Source of the DNA: Brevibacterium atlanticum
Lineage (GTDB): Bacteria; Actinomycetota; Actinomycetes; Actinomycetales; Brevibacteriaceae
DNA length: 64,000 nt
Direction of reading: 5' to 3'
Assembly: GCF_011617245.1 (NCBI RefSeq)
Contig: NZ_CP050152.1
Span: forward strand, 3,648,503-3,712,502
Below the pieces are notes generated by a model. The model worked only from the letters and a program-made list of their open reading frames with translations, ran no database searches and had not been told where the DNA came from. Both the position numbers and the translations under genes were made by a program. This document shows, in pieces, positions 18,312 through 26,623 of this stretch (its first letter is position 1; the number at the start of each line of letters is the position of its first letter).

Positions 18312-20176
18312 TACTTCTTCTCCTCATCCTCATCGTCGACGACCTCGGCATCGACGACATCGTCGTCGGCACCGGAAGCGGCATCGGCTTCGCCCTCACC
18401 GGCAGCGGCGCCTTCGGCACCACCCTGCTGGCTGTAGATGGCTTCGCCGATCTTCTGCTGGTTGGCCACGAGCTTGTCGTAGGCGTCCTTCACAGCGTCG
18501 TCGTCTTCACCCTTGAGGGCTCCCTTGACGGCGTCGACGTCGCCCTGGAGTTCAGTCTTGATCTCTTCGGGCAGCTTGTCGTCGTTGTCGGTCAGCAGCT
18601 TCTCGGTCTGGTAGGCGAGGTTCTCCGCGTTGTTGCGGACGTCGGCGGCCTCACGGCGCTTCTTGTCCTCTTCTGCGTGCTCCTCGGCCTCACGGACCAT
18701 GCGCTCGATGTCCTCCTTCGGCAGTGCGGAACCGCCGGTGATGGTCATCGACTGCTCGGTGCCGGTGCCCTTGTCTGTGGCCGACACGTGGACGATGCCG
18801 TTGGCATCGATGTCGAAGGCGACCTCGATCTGCGGCACACCGCGCGGAGCCGGCGCGATGCCGGTCAGCTCGAAGGTGCCGAGGTTCTTGTTGTCGCGCG
18901 TGAACTCGCGCTCACCCTGGAAGACCTGGATCGACACGGAGGGCTGGTTGTCCTCAGCGGTGGTGAAGGTCTCCGAGCGCTTGGTCGGGATCGGGGTGTT
19001 GCGCTCGATGAGCTTGGTCATCACGCCGCCCTTGGTCTCGAGTCCGAGCGAGAGCGGGGTGACGTCGATGAGGAGGACGTCCTTGCGTTCACCCACGAGG
19101 ACACCGGCCTGGACGGCGGCGCCGATCGCGACGACCTCATCGGGGTTGACGCCCTTGTTGGGCTCCTTGCCTCCGGTGAGTTCGGTGACGACCTGGGTGA
19201 CACCGGGCATACGGGTCGATCCGCCGACGAGGACGACGTGGTCGATGTCCTTGACGGACACGCCGGCGTCCTTCATGACTGCGTGGAACGGAGCCTTGGT
19301 GCGCTCGAGGAGGTCCTTGGTCAGGTCCTCGAACTTCGCCCGGGTGAGGGTCTCATCCAGGTGGATGGGTCCGTTCTCGCTCATCGACAGGTACTGCAGC
19401 GAGATGTTCGTGCTGGTGGCGGAGGACAGTTCCTTCTTGGCCTGCTCAGCGGCTTCCTTGAGGCGCTGCAGAGCGGTGGCGTCCTTGGTCAGGTCGACGC
19501 CGTAGTTGTTCTTGACCTGCTCGACCAGCCAGTCGACGATCCGCTGATCCCAGTCGTCACCGCCGAGGCGGTTGTCACCGGAGGTCGCGCGGACCTGAAT
19601 GGTGGAGAAGTCGTCTTCGTCCTTGCCGACTTCGAGCAGCGAGACGTCGAACGTTCCGCCACCGAGGTCGAAGACGAGGATGAGCTCGTCTTCCTTGCCG
19701 CGCTCGAGGCCGTAGGCCAGAGCAGCGGCGGTCGGCTCGTTGATGATGCGCGAGACGTTGAGTCCGGCGATCTCACCGGCGTCCTTCGTGGCCTGACGCT
19801 CGGCGTCGTTGAAGTAGGCAGGAACAGTGATCACCGCGTCGGTGACCTTCTCCTGCAGGTACTCCTCGGCGTCGTGCTTGAGCTTCTGGAGGATGCGGGC
19901 CGAGACCTCGGGAGCCGTCATCGACTTGCCGCCGATCTCGGTGGACCAGTCGGTGCCCATGTGGCGCTTGACCGAGGAAACGGTGTTCTTGATGTTCGTG
20001 ACGGCCTGGCGCTTGGCGATCTCGCCGACGAGCGAGTCGCCGTTCTTGTTGACTGCGACGACGGACGGGGTCGTGCGACCGCCTTCGGCGTTCGCGATGA
20101 CCTTCGGCTCGCCGCCCTCGAGGACTGCGACGACGGAGTTCGTGGTTCCGAGGTCGATTCCAACTGCACGTGCCAT
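18311..20176 (-). CDS. dnaK: Molecular chaperone DnaK (Hsp70)
   Basis: 621 residues from ATG 20176, which has a strong AAAGGAGAG ribosome site; the open frame continues upstream through the promoter and is not coding there. The start [18 protein letters not shown], the phosphate loops ([33 protein letters not shown]), the substrate domain and an acidic C-terminus ([10 protein letters not shown]) are typical. ATP-driven chaperone and HspR co-repressor. First gene of the heat-shock operon with two HAIR-like operators upstream. Confidence 0.98.
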   Translation of the reverse strand: MARAVGIDLGTTNSVVAVLEGGEPKVIANAEGGRTTPSVVAVNKNGDSLVGEIAKRQAVTNIKNTVSSVKRHMGTDWSTEIGGKSMTAPEVSARILQKLKHDAEEYLQEKVTDAVITVPAYFNDAERQATKDAGEIAGLNVSRIINEPTAAALAYGLERGKEDELILVFDLGGGTFDVSLLEVGKDEDDFSTIQVRATSGDNRLGGDDWDQRIVDWLVEQVKNNYGVDLTKDATALQRLKEAAEQAKKELSSATSTNISLQYLSMSENGPIHLDETLTRAKFEDLTKDLLERTKAPFHAVMKDAGVSVKDIDHVVLVGGSTRMPGVTQVVTELTGGKEPNKGVNPDEVVAIGAAVQAGVLVGERKDVLLIDVTPLSLGLETKGGVMTKLIERNTPIPTKRSETFTTAEDNQPSVSIQVFQGEREFTRDNKNLGTFELTGIAPAPRGVPQIEVAFDIDANGIVHVSATDKGTGTEQSMTITGGSALPKEDIERMVREAEEHAEEDKKRREAADVRNNAENLAYQTEKLLTDNDDKLPEEIKTELQGDVDAVKGALKGEDDDAVKDAYDKLVANQQKIGEAIYSQQGGAEGAAAGEGEADAASGADDDVVDAEVVDDEDEEKK

Positions 20177-20300
20177 AGTGTTCTCTCCTTTGTTCGTGAG
20201 TTCCTTCGACTCGAATGTGAGCGATCGGGCGGCGCCGCCGGTCGAACGTCCACGGCAGTGCCTGCCGCGGGGCGAATGGCGGAACCACTCGACCGCACAC

Positions 20301-20321
20301 ATTGAGTCAACCGGACTCAAG
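20301..20321 (-). promoter_or_regulatory. HAIR operator 1 (HspR binding site) upstream of dnaK
   Basis: ATTGAGT-N7-ACTCAAG on the + strand, one base off the published HAIR consensus CTTGAGT-N7-ACTCAAG. It lies immediately downstream of and touching the proposed -10 element, where binding would block transcription. Confidence 0.9.
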
Positions 20322-20348
20322 TATTCTCTTCGAGGTTCCGACGGTCAA
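20321..20348 (-). promoter_or_regulatory. Candidate dnaK promoter (-35 TTGACC, -10 GAATAC)
   Basis: Read on the minus strand: TTGACC at 20348-20343, a 16-base spacer, then GAATAC at 20326-20321. The two HAIR elements flank it on either side. Hexamers are imperfect; the call rests partly on position. Confidence 0.5.
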
Positions 20349-20355
20349 ATCGGCC

Positions 20356-20392
20356 TCATCAAAGTTGCGTACACCAGACTCAACTTTGATGA
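20356..20392 (-). promoter_or_regulatory. HAIR-like operator 2 inside a larger inverted repeat
   Basis: On the minus strand AGTTGAGT-N7-ACGCAACT (20385-20363) is a HAIR-like palindrome with one mismatch between arms. It is embedded in a perfect 12-base inverted repeat, TCATCAAAGTTG (20356-20367) and its complement (20381-20392), spacer 13. It lies upstream of the candidate -35. Confidence 0.7.
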
Positions 20393-20399
20393 GGGAGAG

Positions 20400-20560
20400 A
20401 TTATTCCGGGTACGGGAAGTTTTTCCGGCGAGCCCGGTTGTAGGTTCCCAAGATTCATGGCGGAATCTCAGTTTCGTGCCGGAACCATGTCGGAGTTCTC
20501 AATTTCATGTCGGTGTGAGGACGGTGGTCGCAGGCAACGAGGTTGTTAATGGACAGGGTC
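20400..20560. repeat. Non-coding stretch with degenerate direct repeats (ATGTCGG-type)
   Basis: No convincing gene. CATGGCGG, CGTGCCGG, CATGTCGG and CATGTCGG recur about every 20 bases around 20457-20515; two roughly 27-base units differ at few positions. This resembles the repeated ends of some transposons, but no transposase is present and the family is not identified. Confidence 0.35.
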
Positions 20561-20563
20561 GGC

Positions 20564-21340
20564 TCACCAGCTGACTAGGCTGCGCCACCGGCCCAACCCC
20601 TTGGGCAGAAGGCAACGCGGGCGCGGCACACGCCCCCGCAGAAGAGTGAAGCCGCAAGGGAGAAGGGCGACGGTGAGGGCAAGCCCTCCGAACCCGGGCT
20701 CATGCTCTTTCAGCACTCCCATGCCGAGCCACCCTGCTGGAAGGATGAACAAGCACCTCAACAGCCCCCACCGCTCGGATCGGAACAGCGCGAATGCCAG
20801 CAACAGTGACCCAATGATCGTCCCAGCGGAGGCGATGACGGGTACTCGCCAGAATGCGTAAGCCAGTTCCCCGTAGCCGTCGAGAATCAGTGATGAGGCT
20901 GCCTCTGCCCCTAACCGCTCTACGACGTTGAAAGCCGTCGCATCCACCCCAAGGTAGAACATTCGTGCCATGAGTCCGGCTGTCAGCAGGACGCATCCCA
21001 GCGTCGCGGACCATGGTGCCTGAGCTGCGGCCTGGCGTGACAGTGCGAAGGCAGCAGGTACCAGCAGCAGGATTCCCAGGAGCAGCAGAGTCGACCCCGC
21101 AGTGGACAGTGCCGGCTGGCGTGCATGGACTTCGAGCAGCATCGGTGCTGCGAATGTTGCCGCGTCGAGATCGCCGAGTTCGCTTAGCGTCAGGCCGGCT
21201 CTGGCTCGGGCTAACCATTGGAGGAACAGGCCGGCAGTCCACAGCAATGGGGCCGAAATGAGTGAGAGGCCGGAGATGAATCGCTCGGCTCGCCCACCTG
21301 CGTACTGGAGAGACGCCGAGTCGAAATCGTAAGAGACCAT
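20564..21340 (-). CDS. Uncharacterised multi-pass membrane protein
   Basis: 258 residues. Six hydrophobic segments can be traced (about 25-45, 85-110, 118-138, 165-190, 195-210 and 215-235); the C-terminus is Arg-rich. I do not recognise the family and see no catalytic motif. The start at 21340 gives MVSYDFDSASLQYAGG; no strong ribosome site was identified. It stands alone between the heat-shock operon and a decayed kinase gene, in a region of regulators and small membrane proteins that looks accessory. Confidence 0.6.
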   Translation of the reverse strand: MVSYDFDSASLQYAGGRAERFISGLSLISAPLLWTAGLFLQWLARARAGLTLSELGDLDAATFAAPMLLEVHARQPALSTAGSTLLLLGILLLVPAAFALSRQAAAQAPWSATLGCVLLTAGLMARMFYLGVDATAFNVVERLGAEAASSLILDGYGELAYAFWRVPVIASAGTIIGSLLLAFALFRSERWGLLRCLFILPAGWLGMGVLKEHEPGFGGLALTVALLPCGFTLLRGRVPRPRCLLPKGLGRWRSLVSW

Positions 21341-21470
21341 GCCGCGAGTTTATCGGGCACCGGCACCCATCAGATCGAACGAGTCATGAGGATCGGTCAT
21401 CATCGACGATGTCCTGGAAGTCGTTGCGAGAGGCCTCGTCATCTCGATACGAATATCGAATACTCGATAA

Positions 21471-22096
21471 GTGGTGGAGAATGTCAGTGTGATCATCGCG
21501 GTTGAGGGACCAAGCGCAGCTGGAAAGACGACCTGGTGTCGCCAGCACGAGTTGGAAGTTGTCGAGGAATACGCTCCTACGGGAGTCGAACCGGACGGCA
21601 CAGATTTGCCCGCTCAGGCAGGCTATTGGACTCACGTCAATAGCAGCCGCTGGGGGCAGGCAGATGCCCTGGAGGCCAGTGAGGGCCTGGCAATCTGTGA
21701 CAGCGCCCCCTCAGGCTGCACTACAGTTGGTGCCTGAGCCGGATCGGGGCCTCACCATGGGCGCGGTTCCGCCATGAGCTGGCCGCAGTCCGTCAGACTT
21801 TCTCAGCCGGTACGCTTGATTTCGCTGACCTGGTACTGGTGTCAAACCCGCCGCTGGAGGTGCTGCGAGCACAGCGTCTCGCCGACTCCACAAGAGCCCG
21901 GCGCTCGTTTGAACTCCACGCGCACTTAGGCGATGATCTGCGGACTTGGTATCAAGCAGTCGATGCTCTTGAGCCAGGACGTGTCCGCTGGCAATTGCCC
22001 GATGACGGCTCGCCCTCACGAATGCCTTCACCACGCTCTGGCCGCACAGACGTCGCTCTCCTTGACGCCCTCGTCGCCTCTCTGCCCTCCCGATAG
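21471..22096 (+). pseudogene. P-loop nucleoside-kinase-like gene broken by a one-base frameshift
   Basis: Starting from GTG 21471 the frame gives IIAVEGPSAAGKTTWCRQHE, a Walker A loop, and runs to LAICDSA at about 21705. It then leaves frame: the sequence LHYSWCLSRIG, ARFRHELAAVRQTF, LADLVLVS-type text continues in another frame from about 21710 to the stop at 22096 (ending ALVASLPSR). The two halves read as one protein of about 208 residues if one base is restored in the GCCCCC run near 21707. Either a real inactivating deletion or a sequencing error in the C-run. Function of the intact protein unknown. Confidence 0.7.
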
Positions 22097-22147
22097 GCCG
22101 ATCGACTGCTCCCGCCAATCCTTCGGACCCGCTGGAGTAGCGTTCGA

Positions 22148-22951
22148 CTAGTCTCGACCCCTCCCAGAGTTGAGTGGGATTTCAAGGTCCTCGGTGGCAA
22201 CGAGGATCTCTCCGCAGAATGATGCCCTGGCTTCTCCTGCTGCTGCCTGCCGGTCGTTGCCGGGCCAGAAATGGGTGAGCATGAGTCGTTTTGCTCCAGC
22301 TCGCGTGGCCCACCTGCCGGCTTCGGAGGCACTCAGAAGATTGCGCTGGCCGGCTACGAACTCTCCGGGTCGGTCGGTGGCATCAACGATAAACAGATCC
22401 GCATCTGCCCCCAGCTTCGCAAGATTGGGGTCGGGTCCGGTATCACCCGTGTAGGCAATGACGATGTCGGCAGCTGAAAGGCGGATTCCCACATTGGGGA
22501 CGAAATGCGGCAGCTCGATGCAGCTCAGCTGGAAGGGTCCCAGTCGATGGTCGGCAGGGATCTCGTGAAAGTCGAACTCGTCCCCCATATCAACTTCTGG
22601 CTCGAGACCGCGCAATCGGTCAACTACCCCACGGGGACAGTACACCGGAAGCCGTGTCGAGGGGCGTGATCCGTAGCGGCGGATACGGAACAGCCCGTGG
22701 AGATCGATGAAATGGTCGGGGTGTTCGTGACTGATCACTACCGCATCGACACGAGCTTCAGGAAGGTGCGCCAGCAGCCGAGGAAGCGTTCCATAGCCCA
22801 GGTCGAGGACAATCCGATACCCATCCCAATCAATGAGGAAGCCACTGCAGGAGTGAGTCGGCGTCGGATAGGCGGCGCTGCTTCCCAGAACTGTCAGAGT
22901 TCGCTTACGTGGTGTCTTCTGCCTAGCTTGGTCCTCGATGTCGTTGTTCAT
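22148..22951 (-). CDS. Metallo-beta-lactamase-fold hydrolase (RNase Z / AttM-like)
   Basis: 267 residues from ATG 22951. The N-terminal LTVLGSSAAYPTPTHSCSGF, the metal motif ISHEHPDHFIDLHG (HxHxDH, about residue 72), later LPHFVPNVG, AYTGDTGPDPN and a C-terminal LTHFWPG histidine are the two-zinc hydrolase pattern of the RNase Z/ElaC-like or phosphodiesterase branch. Substrate unknown. Just upstream on the same strand AAAAGGAG is followed by a possible tiny leader ORF (MRVETEH) whose stop nearly touches this start, so translation may be coupled. An upstream extension is open but unlikely. Confidence 0.8.
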   Translation of the reverse strand: MNNDIEDQARQKTPRKRTLTVLGSSAAYPTPTHSCSGFLIDWDGYRIVLDLGYGTLPRLLAHLPEARVDAVVISHEHPDHFIDLHGLFRIRRYGSRPSTRLPVYCPRGVVDRLRGLEPEVDMGDEFDFHEIPADHRLGPFQLSCIELPHFVPNVGIRLSAADIVIAYTGDTGPDPNLAKLGADADLFIVDATDRPGEFVAGQRNLLSASEAGRWATRAGAKRLMLTHFWPGNDRQAAAGEARASFCGEILVATEDLEIPLNSGRGRD

Positions 22952-23285
22952 TTCAGTGTTCCGTTTCAACCCGCATGTACCAACGTCTCCTTTTCGAATC
23001 GTCGCGCCAGTGTTATCGCACAGTCCCCCGGCTGCCGACAGCAGTTGGACTTCGGATGCCGCATTCGAATGCCGTGCCGGTTTCGAATCCTGCCCGTCAT
23101 TCCGCAGATCAGCGCGGTGCACAGCTGACAAGTTCCGTGGGACCCTACGCCACCTCCAGGCTCTCGCCTGAGGTGCCGTCAGACGCTCCACGGAAGTCTC
23201 CCCGGGGCGGGGCCGACTCTGGTCAGGCGACTTCGAATCATCGGCTGCCGCTTATTACCCACCCTGAGGGGGACTCCTCGACAGA
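22952..23285. other. 334-base intergenic stretch, no gene supported
   Basis: Lies between the metallo-hydrolase start and the TetR gene end, both leftward. Several overlapping frames are open but none has a ribosome site plus recognisable protein. A TTCGAAT-containing segment at about 23085 resembles a tRNA T-loop but has no cloverleaf. I see no terminator of clear strength. Confidence 0.5.
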
Positions 23286-23822
23286 TCAGAGCTGTTCTCC
23301 AGCTGCGACGCCGCCTCCGAGCTCCGCAATGAATGGACTGATGACGCGGTCGATCAGGGCTCGGCGTTCTGGCATCGGCAGCACGAGGCACTGAACAGTC
23401 ACGCCATCGATCAGCGCGAACAGCTGCGACGCCGTGTGCACCGAAAGACCCCTCCCCGCGAGCCAACGGCGAAGCTCTTCGTCGAGCCTCGCCGACTCGG
23501 CTGCCAATTCAGCATCGACGGCAGACAGAGCGGCGTACGCGAGCCAGACTCGAGCACGCCGCTCCCGCGGACTATCCAATGGCAACCATTGCTCCACGAT
23601 GTCACGCAATGTCGTGGGGTCAGCAGCTCTGATGTCCGCGACGAACTGTTCGCCGGCGTGGTTGAAACCTGCCCGGATCAGCTCGCCCTTCGTCCTGTAG
23701 TAGTACTGCACCTGCGCCGGCGACACCCCGGCGGCCGCAGCCACACTGCGGACGCTGAGGGCACCTGCCCCGCGGTCGGCAAGAACACTGACAACTCCAT
23801 CGACAATGCGGGTAGACGACAT
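23286..23822 (-). CDS. TetR-family transcriptional regulator
   Basis: 178 residues from ATG 23822, chosen because it overlaps the stop of the upstream small membrane gene (TGATG); a start nine codons earlier is possible. The N-terminal helix-turn-helix is clear (LSVRSVAAAAGVSPAQVQYYY, then RTKGELIRAG), with a helical ligand domain after it. Likely represses its own two-gene operon; a palindromic site (24032-24060) lies upstream of that operon. Ligand unknown. Confidence 0.88.
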   Translation of the reverse strand: MSSTRIVDGVVSVLADRGAGALSVRSVAAAAGVSPAQVQYYYRTKGELIRAGFNHAGEQFVADIRAADPTTLRDIVEQWLPLDSPRERRARVWLAYAALSAVDAELAAESARLDEELRRWLAGRGLSVHTASQLFALIDGVTVQCLVLPMPERRALIDRVISPFIAELGGGVAAGEQL

Positions 23823-24010
23823 CAGTCCCTCGACGCGATCATCGACCACACGGTCGCCGCCAACTCCGCAACCCCCAGCACCGCAATCACGAAACCAGCC
23901 TGCCGCAGACCAACGACTGGGGTCTCGACGTCGTGGAAAACGAAATACATCACAAGCCCGCCGATGACCATGATCGCACCGACGAGGAGCGCCGCAACAT
24001 GCTTACTCAT
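23822..24010 (-). CDS. Small two-segment membrane protein coupled to a TetR regulator
   Basis: 62 residues from ATG 24010 (MSKHVAALLVGAIMVIGGLV); the longer open frame upstream has no signal and crosses the operator. Two hydrophobic segments (about 5-24 and 36-56) are separated by a short polar loop with Phe, His and Asp. Translationally coupled to the TetR gene. I do not recognise a family; the arrangement suggests that the regulator controls it. Confidence 0.6.
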   Translation of the reverse strand: MSKHVAALLVGAIMVIGGLVMYFVFHDVETPVVGLRQAGFVIAVLGVAELAATVWSMIASRD

Positions 24011-24031
24011 CACTCTGCACCCTTTCCATAT

Positions 24032-24060
24032 CTGTACGACTGCACAGTACGATCGTACAG
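24032..24060. promoter_or_regulatory. Palindromic operator upstream of the small membrane protein/TetR operon
   Basis: CTGTACGA-N13-TCGTACAG, with an overlapping perfect GTACGATCGTAC at 24048-24059. It is placed 20 bases before the start at 24010, the usual place for TetR autoregulation. Confidence 0.6.
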
Positions 24061-24132
24061 CCGAGCTCAGGAGATGCAATACCCTGCAAGCAATCCCATC
24101 GACTTCGCAGATCAGACCGCCGGGAATCTCAG

Positions 24133-24600
24133 TCAACTCGTCGAGGTGCCCGCATGTACGTCGAGCGAGAGCCCTCGAAAGTCGGCGATCCGCGCAAGAA
24201 GATTCTGCAGAAGTTCGACTTCTTCGACGTCGAGGCATTCTGTGAACGCACTCTCATGCGCCTCGGCAAGCGGACGGATATTCCCAAGAACCCGCTCGCC
24301 CTCCTCGGTCAGAACGACCTCGTGGATTCGTCTGTCAGCGCGGCTTCGGCGCCGCTCGATGAGGCCACGCCCCTCAAGCCGATCCAGCACTGCAACGATC
24401 CGACTCGGCCCCACCCCGACCTGCGCACTGAGAGCACGTTGACTGACCCCCGGATCACGCCCGATCAAGCGGAGCAGGCCCGCGTCAGAAGCAGTGATAT
24501 CCAATGCCTGCAATGCCCGCTCAAAACCGCTCGCAGCGTCGGACCCGAGCTGAGAGAGGAGGAAGGCGATTCGATGGTGTGGCTGCGGCGCTGTCGTCAT
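24133..24600 (-). CDS. MarR-family transcriptional regulator
   Basis: 155 residues from ATG 24600; the frame opens 10 codons earlier. The winged helix is visible: ITASDAGLLRLIGRDPGVSQ, RALSAQVGVGPSRIVAVLDRLEGRG, then LIERRRSRADRRIHEVVLTEEG, the DxR wing motif. Divergent from a membrane-protein gene at 24654, with about 50 AT-rich bases between that would contain both promoters and the operator. Confidence 0.9.
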   Translation of the reverse strand: MTTAPQPHHRIAFLLSQLGSDAASGFERALQALDITASDAGLLRLIGRDPGVSQRALSAQVGVGPSRIVAVLDRLEGRGLIERRRSRADRRIHEVVLTEEGERVLGNIRPLAEAHESAFTECLDVEEVELLQNLLARIADFRGLSLDVHAGTSTS

Positions 24601-24653
24601 GCATCCATAATAGACCTCTTGATAAATCATTCACACCATGTATGATCTATGGC

Positions 24654-25376
24654 ATGAATGAATACGTGGCACCCCAAGCCGATCAATCCCATGCGAAGCG
24701 CCATCGACCAAACGGGCCCCATCCTGGAATCGTCGGGACTGTCTGCCTCGTTCTCTTCGCGACGAGCCTTGTACTGATGATCGCCCTCAGCCACGGCAGC
24801 TTTATCTCCTCTCCGTTCGCAGACGATTCTCCGGACTTCTTCGCCCGACACGGGCTTGCGTCACGGCTGACGGCACTGTTTCAGTTGGGGGCGTCCGTCC
24901 CCCTGGGCATCTATGCCGCAACCATGTACGCACGTCTGCAACGACTCGGCGTACGTGTGCCGGGCCCGTCGATCGCGTTCTTCGGCGGAACCAGCGCCTC
25001 TGTGCTGCTTGCGATCTCTGCCCTGCTGACCTGGACCGCCGGCAATGATGCCGTCGCCGCACACCCTGAGCTGACCCGTGCGCTGGGCTTTCTCGCCTTC
25101 GGGACGGGTGGCTTCGCTCACCTGCTCGGCCTCGGTCTCCTCGTCGCCGGGATCGCCGTCCCGGGCCTGATCCTGCGACTGCTGCCTCTCCCCCTCGCCT
25201 GGGCCGGTCTGGTGATCGCCGCCATATGCGAACTCAGCATCCTCACCATGGCCCTCGAACCATTCCAGGCACTCGTGCCGATCGGACGATTCACCGCGCT
25301 CGCCTGGATTGTGGCCGCAGGCTTCCTCCTCCCGCGCAGTCGGCAACGTAAGAACACATTGAAGGGGAGATCATGA
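24654..25376 (+). CDS. Uncharacterised six-segment membrane protein under MarR neighbour
   Basis: 240 residues from ATG 24654 (MNEYVAPQ); ATG 24642 is an alternative. Six hydrophobic segments with polar loops; the first follows a basic His/Lys/Arg-rich N-terminus, and the last ends in RSRQRKN. No transporter motif recognised. Its stop overlaps the next start by 4 bases (ATGA), so the two form an operon, probably controlled by the divergent MarR protein. Confidence 0.65.
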   Translation: MNEYVAPQADQSHAKRHRPNGPHPGIVGTVCLVLFATSLVLMIALSHGSFISSPFADDSPDFFARHGLASRLTALFQLGASVPLGIYAATMYARLQRLGVRVPGPSIAFFGGTSASVLLAISALLTWTAGNDAVAAHPELTRALGFLAFGTGGFAHLLGLGLLVAGIAVPGLILRLLPLPLAWAGLVIAAICELSILTMALEPFQALVPIGRFTALAWIVAAGFLLPRSRQRKNTLKGRS

Positions 25377-25759
25377 ACACAGTCAACGACACACTCGCTG
25401 CATGGGCAGACGCGGAACGCCTCTGTGACGCAGCGACGACGAGCAGCCTACTGACTCACGACTTCCTCGGCATCGGGCCAGTCGGCTTCCAACTGCCGAA
25501 GGAGGCCTGGATACAGCGCCTCACAGACGGGCAGCTCGACTACGAAGAGCTCTCGCTCGACGAAGTCAGCATCCGCGAGTATTCCGCCTCAGCGATCGCC
25601 GTTGCCCGCGTGAACACACGGGGCTCCGCCCGGGGCAATCCGCTGCCAACCACTCGAACCACGTTCCACCTGGTGCGCATCGACCACGCATGGCGGATCG
25701 CAGGAATCCAACACAGCTTCATCGCAGGAGCACCGGGCTCACCAGTACCAGGCAGATAA
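25373..25759 (+). CDS. SnoaL/NTF2-like domain protein
   Basis: 128 residues, single domain. The pattern of an N-terminal helix with an ADAERLCDAATTSSLL loop, FLGIGPVGFQLPKEAWIQRL, and strands ending in TTFHLVRIDHAWRIAGIQHSF is that of DUF4440/SnoaL-type proteins in the NTF2 fold. Members include small isomerases, cyclases and detoxifying proteins; no catalytic assignment is possible. Coupled by a 4-base overlap to the membrane protein upstream. Confidence 0.7.
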   Translation: MNTVNDTLAAWADAERLCDAATTSSLLTHDFLGIGPVGFQLPKEAWIQRLTDGQLDYEELSLDEVSIREYSASAIAVARVNTRGSARGNPLPTTRTTFHLVRIDHAWRIAGIQHSFIAGAPGSPVPGR

Positions 25760-25829
25760 GAGTTCCTCAGTTCGGGGATTCGGCCGGCTTCCTCGTCGTC
25801 GACCCGACCCTCGGTGGGGAGTCGTCAGA

Positions 25830-26060
25830 CACGCCTGGGTGATCGTCAAGCTCGCACTCATCCTCTCGGTCATCACTGTCGGTGCCATAACCATCCGACC
25901 CGCCCTCCACCCCGGCGATCCGAGCGGCACGTCGCTCATCCTCGGCAGCCTGTGGGACGCTCTCGCGTTCCTGACCGCGGTTGCCCGCGGCGTCGTCAAG
26001 CCACGCTATCGGCGACAGTCATCGCCAGCGCGATCCATACCACGAACACCTACATGCTGA
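25830..26060 (+). pseudogene. Possible remnant of an integral membrane protein (C-terminal part)
   Basis: The frame reads RWGVVRHAWVIVKLALILSV followed by a second hydrophobic stretch (LWDALAFLTAVARGVVKP), like the last two segments of a small membrane protein that has lost its beginning. No ribosome site before GTG 25839, and the tail after KPRYRR is low quality. The C-terminus may itself be shifted. Low certainty. Confidence 0.3.
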
Positions 26061-26069
26061 GGAGCAACC

Positions 26070-26414
26070 ATGAATTTCCACATACTAGATCGCGCCGATG
26101 GGCGCGGAGACGGCGAGGACTGGACCGAAAACTACAGCGAGGTCCCCGGGAGCCCCGGAATCTCCCTCATTTTCGAATCCACCACCGAGGCGGGCCGGGG
26201 TCCTCGGCTCCACCTCCACCCATACGCGGAGACTTTCGTCATCCGCCGAGGCGGCGCGACGTTTACAGTGGGCGATGACGATATCGATGCCCATGCCGGT
26301 CAGATCCTCATCGTTCCGGCCGAGACCCCCCACAAGTTCGTCACCCACGAAGGCGGGTACGAAGCCGTCCACATCCACTCAAGCCCACGCTTCGAGACCA
26401 CTTGGCTGAAATAG
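26070..26414 (+). CDS. Small cupin-domain protein
   Basis: 114 residues. The cupin motif 1 is GRGPRLHLHPYAETFVIRRG (residues about 46-65: two His, one Glu) and motif 2 is ILIVPAETPHKFVTHEG (about 82-98) with the third His. Metal-binding single-domain cupins are cytoplasmic and may be isomerases, dioxygenases or small-molecule binders; the ligand is unknown. It ends in a convergent arrangement with an esterase gene, separated by the hairpin at 26567-26602. Confidence 0.85.
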   Translation: MNFHILDRADGRGDGEDWTENYSEVPGSPGISLIFESTTEAGRGPRLHLHPYAETFVIRRGGATFTVGDDDIDAHAGQILIVPAETPHKFVTHEGGYEAVHIHSSPRFETTWLK

Positions 26415-26566
26415 CCAGCCGGTTCGACCATCGTCGTGGGCACTTCGATGTCAAGAACCGATGAGTGGAACCCGTGGGCTTCGAACTGAGTCACGGTAGC
26501 GGCTTCTCTCGGGTCGAAGCTCGGCGATGCGACGGACCGGCAGACTATTTCCCCGAGGAAACACAT

Positions 26567-26602
26567 CCGGGCGCGCACTGACTTTCGTCAATGCGCGCCC
26601 GG
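26567..26602. terminator. Bidirectional terminator hairpin between cupin and esterase genes
   Basis: CCGGGCGCGCA (26567-26577) pairs with 26592-26602; inside, TGAC-TTTC-GTCA extends the stem with one C-A mismatch. It lies 21 bases from the stop of the leftward esterase gene. Confidence 0.8.
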
Positions 26603-26623
26603 AGGCACGTTCACAGCAACGCT

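Noticed and set aside
18311..20320. dnaK frame extended upstream to 20320
   Set aside because: The extension covers the HAIR site and promoter; the ATG at 20176 has an ideal ribosome site and matches the universal DnaK start.
23060..23110. tRNA-like TTCGAAT segment
   Set aside because: Only a T-loop-like stretch is seen; no acceptor, D- or anticodon stems could be paired around it.
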